Source: Biomphalaria glabrata (lineage: Eukaryota > Mollusca > Gastropoda > Planorbidae). Taken from it: a stretch of 64,000 bases of DNA. The stretch covers positions 42,718,463 to 42,782,462 of the forward strand of contig NC_074711.1 in NCBI RefSeq assembly GCF_947242115.1. The letters are read 5' to 3'. A program made the position numbers and the translations under genes. Within the stretch, counting starts at the first letter, position 1, and every line of letters begins with the position of its first letter. The notes under the pieces are model-generated. The model was not told the origin of the DNA. It worked only from the letters and a program-made list of their open reading frames with translations, and ran no database searches. Shown piece by piece: positions 56,848 to 64,000 of this stretch.

Positions 56848-57556
56848 CAGTGATGCCCAAAATACGGCCCGCGGACCACATCTGGCCTGCGACGTAGTTC
56901 CATCCGGCCCGCCGAAATGTCGGCACAAAGAGTAAAAAATCTGCAAGCCCCCCCCCCCCCAAAAAAAGGTTAAAAATGTCTTTCTATCTACGTTAAGTCC
57001 ATCAATGTTTATCGAATAGATTGGTACCTTTAACATTTGTATTTCTATGAAATGCAATTCTTAATGTAGAATCTACCAGAAAAAGTGATAGGACTATTAC
57101 CTTTTTTTGTGGAACATGATAATAAGCCAACATATTTGATTTCTAAAGAAATTGTAGCTGTTTTTGTTTTTAAAGAACAACAAGTTAACAGCATTTTAAA
57201 ACAAATTTGAAGGCATTCCTTGATTTGAGCCGTGGATAAAAATAGTGTTTGACTACGTCTAGAGATTGGAGGATCGATGAGAATATTTACCAAAAAAGAG
57301 ACAAGAATATGAGTCGTTGGTATTGCTAGCTACACTGTTGCTCATATATTTAATAGAGAAATGAAGCAGTTTTCTGGCGCTTAAAAAAAGTATAATAATA
57401 TCCCATTAATGAATGTAACTACTAGATCCACAGGTTTCGAATCAAATAGTTTCAGGTCAATTTCATTTCGTTTTTGTACAGTTTCGTTTATGTGACCCGC
57501 GACACCAGTTGGGAAATTAAAATGGCCTGCAGTTTGATTTATGTTGGGCATCACTG
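56848..57556. mobile_element. Non-autonomous or decayed hAT element with perfect target duplication
   Basis: Terminal inverted repeats CAGTGATGCCCAA and TTGGGCATCACTG enclose 709 bp, flanked by a perfect 8-bp duplication ATTTAAAT. The GGCCCGC-rich subterminal parts (57-100 bp in, and the mirrored part near 57525) are typical of a widespread hAT group. No transposase ORF survives. The intact duplication suggests a relatively recent insertion. Confidence 0.85.
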
Positions 57557-59034
57557 ATTTAAATGAATCAAACAAATATTTGTTAAAAAAATCATTCAGA
57601 ATATTGAACGACAGTGATTTAATTTGTGCTTCTAGTAGTCTAGAATTATTTCTACACAAGAAACATGACATACACAATGATCTACTTCACAAGAAGAGCA
57701 CAGTTTCCACAGCAACATATCTGAAACCTAAATACTTTCTCAGGTATTTAGCAATAAAAATACTTGGTGCCATGAACACACTAAACAATGAGAAAGAAAA
57801 AATAAACAGACAAATGTATAGCTGTTAAAACCATTCCCAAGGAAAAAAAAGGACATAAGGCTGTCATTAACAAATACTGCTTACTGAGCTGACAAGCCAG
57901 GTTTAAAACCAATTCAGACCAAAGGGGAAGGCCACTTTAATTCCATAACAAATTCTGTATTACTTGTTCTTAAAATACAGTTTTAGTGCAAACATTGCAA
58001 TGATTACATACTAGACATATACATTTCTAAGTTCTCAATTAGAACCACTGTTAGTGTTGCATTCAATTAATTTATAATTATAATTTACAGAAAAACACAA
58101 ACTATTAAACAATTACTATATTAGAAATACATAAAGTAAAAAAAAACAATTGTTTTTTACTAGACAGGAAGACTAAGCTACCATATATTTCTACAAATTT
58201 ATAATTATATTTATTTAATTTATTGTAAACAGAGTCTATTGTTATATTAACACCAACAATAAATTCTTGATGATAATCTAATTTGTACCAACTTTTTGAT
58301 ACAATGCATAACTTCTTATTACAGGTTTTGAAAAAACATTTATACAATACAGTGAAGTTTCAAGCTTCAAAATCATTTTGTTGAGCAAAAGTTCTTTTTA
58401 AAACACCTTCAGCACTACACAGCAAGACATTTTAAATGTAGTTCTCAATACAAACTTTAAAACTTGCCACCCCTTTTTATTAATTTTTGCTAAAACATTT
58501 TGTTGAAATTCTAACGAGAATCATGAAAATAGTTCATTCATTTCATACAAATGTACTTTTTAAATCAAATGCCAATCTTTATTAATACATTAGTTTTTTT
58601 AAAATACTTAACAGAAATATTCTATAAGCTGCTCATGTTTCTAATACTAACCTTTTTTTCCCTTAAAATATGTTAGAAATTGAAAGATTTATACTGTATA
58701 GTGCCAACAAAATCAAAGTTGCAGGAGTGAAATTTAACTTGCATAGAGTTTGGTCACCAATAGTACAAGTCATGCCTGTTTGTTTTAACCAGTTATGTGA
58801 CAGCCCACATTGAAATGTCATGGAAAGTTAGCCAAAAGTAGAGTACTGAGTATTGATTTAATAAGTGTCTTGGCAAAGTTAAGCGAATGTCTATATTTCC
58901 CTTTATTTACATGTAGCATTTCATATTTTAAAAAAAGAACTTAAAACGCTAGTTTTGATTATTAACGACTTTTTTCACATATTATTAATTTAAAGAACAA
59001 TAAAATCTTTTAAAATGGTATGGCACAAGTGGTT
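57557..59034. other. AT-rich, nothing recognised
   Basis: Only short ORFs without domains (for example 57541-57828 and 58105-58347). Confidence 0.55.
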
Positions 59035-59225
59035 GTGAAGGTATTAAATATATATCACGTAATAATGTTATGTGGGCCTGTGTTAAAACATGTCACATAA
59101 TGATATTATATGAGTGTGCAAAAACACATGTTAGTGTGTGTAAAATATGTCAAGTCATAATGTTAGTAGTGTGTTAAAATACATGTTACATGTTGTTTTT
59201 TGTCATGTTATGTATATATATTAAA
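59035..59225. repeat. Degenerate tandem repeat (ACATGT/TAATGTTA)
   Basis: About four loose units of 45-50 bp contain GTGTTAAAACATGTCA and CATAATGTTAT. It lies in the AT-rich region below the FAM219 stop. Confidence 0.5.
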
Positions 59226-59683
59226 AACTTGTCATCTTATGTGTTTTATAAGAAATTTGAAAAAAAAAAAAAAAAATATCTATTAAAATATTTGAACACA
59301 TCATTAATAAAAATCTTATTCAGCTGGTCATCAAAACTTTTAAAGACATTAATGGCATTTATCTATGCCTTCCATAATCAAAAACTAATATATTAGCTAA
59401 GATGGACTTAAGCCAATCACAAACGTTTAACATTGATCTGGCCCATGGTTGAAACATGACCAAAAACAAAATGCAGTATTCCTCCATTTCATACTCACAC
59501 AGTAATGAGATGTTCAGAGTTGGCAGCCTTGAAGCACACTGAAATTAGGTAGGTGTAAAGTGAAGCAGTGATCAGGTAAACAGAAAACTTATGCCTTTGA
59601 AAGTAGACAGCAACTATAGGTACCATAGTTAGAAAAACACAAGTGCATGCTCACTGCTCCAACTAGTAAAATACTAAAAAGTA

Positions 59684-59942
59684 AGTTCCCCTTTCAGACC
59701 TTATGATCTATAGGGCAGATGATGTAAAGGTCATCTGTTTCTGTGGCCAATGGTTAATGAGGGTGTCATGTGACCAGTACAACATCCAACCACCATTACT
59801 TTCCACAACTAACATCAGGTAATCATCAGAGCTGGGTGGACTCTGAGGTTCCATAGGATCCCAAAATTAAAATACCAGGATTGGAACCTGGGACCCTCGG
59901 CTCAGAAGCCAAGCGCTTTACAACTCAACCACAGGGCCTCGC
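59684..59942 (-). mobile_element. SINE family 1 (copy C)
   Basis: Near full-length on the minus strand: GAGGCCCTGTGGTTGAG head with AAAGCGCTTGGCTTC, a B box of the form AGGTTCCAATCC, the body and the AGGTCTGAAAGGGGAAC end. It lies between the FAM219 stop codon and the hAT element. Confidence 0.75.
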
Positions 59943-61125
59943 TCCAAGTAGTGTTTCAGTTGTTCACTTAAACCATTTATTACAAGTTAAAATTAAAAAT
60001 AAACAACAAGAGAGGGACTAAGAATTAACTTGTAAAATAACTTGTTAAAGTGCCATATTCCTTCTTTTGTTAATGTGTTAATGTACAGATTTCTTATGTA
60101 AAAGTGAAGTAGATTTTCTGTATACTTGAAGACTTGATATTTAAAATCAGTTTACAATAGTTTTGTAAATTACAATTTAAGAACCATGAGTTTGTACTGC
60201 AGTTGAATCATTACATTCAATAGGACTACTATAATTTAAAACACAATTTGTCAAGTTGTTATTAAACAAAATTATTATAGAACATAGAAAGATGAAATTG
60301 AGATTTTAAAAAAGGAGGAGAATGAAAAGTAAACAACACTAACATCAGTCAGTCAGAATTTAATACAAATTTAGTTTTGCATTGTTCATATCATGATTTT
60401 AGTCAATTGAAACTGAAATGGAATTGTAAAAACAAAAATGAAATTTAAAAAAAAAAAAAGATAAACTGAAATAGTAACAAATAATTTTTTTTTTCAAAAA
60501 TCTGGAACTGAGATTAAAATGAACTGATGTAGTTTTAAATATCAAAAATAAAAAAAGTTTGGAGTTCTTAGGCTCAACTTTTTCATTTAGTTTCTGTCTG
60601 TCATTGTTTTAATTATTTTTAGTTACCACAATCACTTCTACAATTATTGTTTTTAGAGTCAGTGTATTTATATTGCTCAAGGTAACAAAAATAAATAAAT
60701 ATATATATATATATATTTGTACATGTAGAAAGTTCTGATAATACATAATGATAATCATTGACAGTGCCAATTTTGTTTTCTGGAAGAACAAAGGAATTTT
60801 TAAAGTAAGTAGATTCTATTAGAAGCTATAACTCTAGTTTACTTTTCCATTCTAAGCATGACTTTAATGAAGTGTGTTTTCTTCTCATTGTGAAACTGCA
60901 CTTTAAACTTAGCAAAATAACACAGTTCGGATAGATATAAAATAAACACCCAGAACATTTAGAAGCAGTTTGTTATTATGTCAATGTAACATTCTTAAGA
61001 CCACAACAACGAGTTACATGGAGCAATACTGAGCTATAATAATATATTAGAATAAAATATCTGTTATCTTGAAACAATCACTTGCAATAACATGATGGGA
61101 AAGCACTACACAGTGTTGGAACATG
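59943..61125. other. Probable FAM219 3' UTR and flank
   Basis: AT-rich sequence below the TGA at 61126. A TA microsatellite lies at 60696-60716. The extent of the transcript is unknown. Confidence 0.5.
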
Positions 61126-61755
61126 TCAGAGTATTGAGCAAGAGTTTGTAAGCTGACAACACGCACATCTCTCATTAAGGGGCCGTGGTGGTATCAGGTC
61201 AAGATCTTCATCATCTGGTTCAAGGTCAAGGTTATAGCCATCTTTGATTAATTGTTCTGTAATTTCTTTATGAGCAGCTTTAGGTAATCTTGGCACATCA
61301 AATTCATCCTCATCACTAGACCAAAAAGTAAACCACTAATTATTGAATTAAGTTTTCTAACATTTTAATTAAAGTCTATGCATAAAACATCACCTTGATA
61401 TAATGAGCTATTTACTTAATTCTACAGGATAAGTGCATGTAACAGAAAGTGAAATGCCAACAATCTTGGTAAGCAGATCTTGTATGAATATGGAATATGA
61501 GTAGGATCAATCTCACTGCACTTGGGGTAAAATATTTTTGGGAGACAAAAGTAAAAGAGGGAGATAACATAAAGTGGGCCAGGAGATATTCAAGATAGAA
61601 TTTAGAAATAAGTGTAGCACTAATTTAAAAAGAAAAAAAAAAAAGACCTTTCATCTGACATTATAGCAACTAGTGGCTGCTGGTCAGCTGTGTTAGAACT
61701 AGAGTTTATCATGTCTTTCTGTGTTACCCGACTGTTATTTGAAGGTACAGTCAGT
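61126..61755 (-). CDS. FAM219: FAM219 (FAM219A/B) homologue, last two coding exons
   Basis: Exon 61755-61648 (LTVPSNNSRVTQKDMINSSS, continuing to QQPLVAIMSDE) joins exon 61315-61126 (SDEDEFDVPRLPKAAHKE, continuing to LIKDGYNLDLEPDDEDLDLI and PPRPLNERCACCQ) and ends in TGA. The join is a phase-2 GT-AG junction. Vertebrate FAM219A ends with a near-identical block (LLKDGYRL, then PDDEDLDLIPP and a CxCCQ cysteine cluster), preceded by PLVALDTDSDDDFD. This is a small, conserved protein of unknown biochemical function. The acidic DDEDLDLIPP core and the Cys cluster are intact. Upstream exons run toward or past the right edge. Below the stop lies more than 6 kb of AT-rich sequence with no further exon of this gene. 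Confidence 0.88.
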
Positions 61756-63966
61756 CTGAAACAAAAGAAGTGCCTGTTAATGTCTACTTTTATGATGAGA
61801 TTCTTTATTTTAATACATAAGCACAGAGGCTAAAAATAGGTTACCACTTTTATCATTTGAAAGCTGTTATGTGGCATTTAAAAAAAATGAAGTAGCTTTT
61901 TTTAAAAAAATGAATTGATTATCACTCATATAGTTTAAAATTATTGATTTTTATAAAAAAAAAAGTGGAGGACCTTTGCAAAGAAATTGTTTTTTAATTT
62001 ATGAAAATATTGATATATATTACCGTAAAACATACAAATTCTAATTAAATTAAATTAAATTATGACATTTTTTAGTGGTCGCCATAGGGAAAAGCTGCTG
62101 CTGCATAGGGCCTATCATATTTAGATTTCAAAAACTAAACACACTATTGACAAGTTGATATAGGAAGTTATTTTTACACACAAACTTGTATGCTTTTTCC
62201 CTGAAAATGCCCCTTCACAGGCACTCAGGCAGTACTTGTTGCAGGAATAGTCAACAACTTTTTAGCAATCGATTTCCTTGTTGAAAGTTAAAGTTCAAAA
62301 TCATTATCTTTCGAAAAATGCAATGCATTGAAGTCAGTCAAGAGCAGTGCAAGTTAATGTCTCGTGTCATTACTATTAATATTAGACAACATCTGTAATA
62401 AAGTCTGTCAGCGCATCACATATTTCAGAGTCAAGATTACTGTTTGGACTGAGCTGTTGCACAGAATAACTGCAATCACCAAAATAGTCTGTGTGCACTA
62501 TCTGAGTGCTTTGATACTACATTGTGAGTTAAAAAAAAATAATTCTGAATTAACAAATTCGTGATCTTCCACATTCACAAAAGAAAAACAAAGCACAATA
62601 AATGTTGAAATTTAGTACAAAGGCTAAATAATATTGTTATAACTCTCTAAGGCAGGCACTCAACGAAAGACAGGTTGACAAGAGTAAACGATGTATTTAT
62701 TTATTATAACTAGTATAAGCATCAACAAATAGTAATAGTTACTAGTTAGACTTGGACTTCTGCTATAAAGTCACAGGGAGTAATATGTCTTAAGTTCTAA
62801 GAGTCCTACTTCATACCAGAACACAGAACAGACCACCGACACACTTCCCAGTGTCGCTCTAGGTCTCACACACAGTTTCCTGGTATCACATAGGACAGCA
62901 CTCAGCACCAGACTGTTCAGACTCCCATGACTTTTAGCCTGCTCACAACAGTCCTTCTTCCTGTCTCTATATGTCTTTCACTAGTCGTGTTCAGTAGTGC
63001 TCAGATGCGCACTATTAGTGTAGCCCGGGAGCGTGGTTACAACATTGCCCCCTGCTCAGATCTGTTCGTCCCGAACAGATTCAGGTGCCCTACAGGGTGG
63101 TGGACGTTGGTCAGTGCAGGTGGAGGTCGGTCTGTGGGAGCTACAGACGCAGTAGTGCTCAGATGCGCACCATTAGTGTAGCGCGGGAGCGTGGTTACAA
63201 CAATATATATTTTTTCCAAGCTAGACAGAAAAGCTGCTTTTAAATCATGCATACTGTCATTAATCTCACAGATTGATCCAAGACTACATAGCATTGAACA
63301 TACATCAGGGATGTGGTCACATTGCCTGTGACAGTTGCACTGTAGCCTTCTAAAAGGAATGCACAAATTCAATGTCACAAAATTTTTTATTTACATTTTT
63401 TAGTTGCTAAATTTGGTCAAAATGCTTTGCATAAAAAAGAATGGACTTCACACATGACAACCACAGTAAAAAAAAGTAGAAACATTCTGTTTAAGATGGT
63501 GTTCTACTTCCTGATTATTTCCTTTATGCTCAAGTTTCGATCATATTGTGAACTAAATCAGCACCAGCAGATTTCAGAGCCTTTTAACATCCAAGTTCAG
63601 ATTATGATATGCACGGCTAATTCTAACATCATTGCAATAAGCAGACTTCATATTACCTCCATTATCAGTAACAAATATCAAATTGTCACTCTTTATAGTC
63701 TTGGGAAAATATTTTAAAGAATTTTAGTTGTCTTTACTTTTATGGCGTCGCCTTTGAAAAAGTCTATTAGTGCTCGCTACAAGTGGATGTAGTTAGTACG
63801 AGTAATTTCTTAAGTTCCTATTCTGTAACCAGAAGATGCAAAAAGGGCCACCACTCCAATGACATCCCCCATTTGAAAAGTCATGGCAGACTTGTTGAAC
63901 TAATTTATCAGGCCACTTTTTTAAACCCTACACCAGCGAGGGAAAAAAAAAGTAAATAAAACTCAC
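61756..63966 (-). other. Probable FAM219 intron
   Basis: AT-rich and without exons, apart from the LTR fossil at 62636-63200. It spans from the 61755 acceptor toward the tentative exon at the edge. Confidence 0.45.
62636..63200. mobile_element. Candidate solo LTR fossil
   Basis: The segment starts TGTTATAAC and ends GTTACAACA (TG...CA, short inverted ends), flanked on both sides by ATAT. A 45-bp stretch including GTGCTCAGATGCGCAC is repeated directly at about 62997-63043 and 63157-63200. It has no coding parts. It lies in the FAM219 intron and is less AT-rich than the intron. An alternative is an LTR ending near 63043 plus a residual internal piece. Confidence 0.5.
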
Positions 63967-64000
63967 TGAGGTAACCTGAAGGAGGCCAGGTTTACAACCC
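63967..64000 (-). CDS. FAM219: Possible upstream FAM219 exon cut by the window edge
   Basis: An open stretch ending CCTCA/GTGAGT on the minus strand reads VVNLASFRLPQ when joined in phase 2 to the exon at 61755, giving FRLPQLTVPSNN. This resembles the TRLVVPN block of vertebrate FAM219A. Only 34 bases are visible, so the call is tentative. Confidence 0.35.

Noticed and set aside
62927-63378. Short ORFs on both strands near 63 kb
   Set aside because: They lie within the LTR fossil and its flank and lack domains.
1-64000. Bacterial or phage origin
   Set aside because: Introns, TIR/FAM219 proteins, SINEs, LINEs and hAT elements show a metazoan genome.

Overview
This is a eukaryotic, intron-rich, AT-rich invertebrate window, most likely from a gastropod mollusc. 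That assignment is inference. It rests on the split genes with GT-AG introns, a FAM219-family gene, TIR-domain genes, two tRNA-derived SINE families, hAT, LINE, Helitron-like and Ty3/Gypsy-like remains, and a very high minisatellite load. I see no prokaryotic operons, rRNA genes, free tRNA genes or CRISPR arrays.

Layout. From 1 to about 28.8 kb there is essentially no convincing host gene. The stretch holds SINEs, two copies of one LINE family nested in other repeats, a 3.8-kb array of 66-bp units (about 58 copies), a 700-bp pyrimidine tract, a 2.2-kb array of 75-bp units (about 29 copies), and some less AT-rich, ORF-poor blocks that could be regulatory. One exon-like segment at 13.1 kb is the only weak coding candidate there. 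From 28.8 to 48.9 kb lie two paralogous minus-strand genes. Each has a TICAM/TRIF-type TIR domain, a long low-complexity linker and, near the C-terminus, an RHIM or RHIM-like segment. They are separated by a Ty3/Gypsy fossil (33.1-36.9 kb), several minisatellites and a LINE 3' fragment. From 50 to 54.6 kb there are hAT elements and a 45/39-bp minisatellite. From 61.1 kb to the right edge lie the last exons of a minus-strand FAM219 homologue, with AT-rich, probably 3'-flanking sequence below it.

How the genes may work together. In vertebrates TRIF (TICAM1) couples Toll-like receptors to RIPK1/RIPK3 through a C-terminal RHIM. The larger gene here (41.0-48.9 kb) has the same order: TIR, disordered linker, RHIM-like motif. 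The smaller gene (28.8-31.1 kb) has the same TIR, but its motif lacks the core glycine. I infer a tandem innate-immune adaptor locus in which one copy may form RHIM amyloid assemblies and the other may be a weak or negative partner. I rebuilt the exon structures by hand from splice consensus and reading-frame continuity; transcripts have not been seen.
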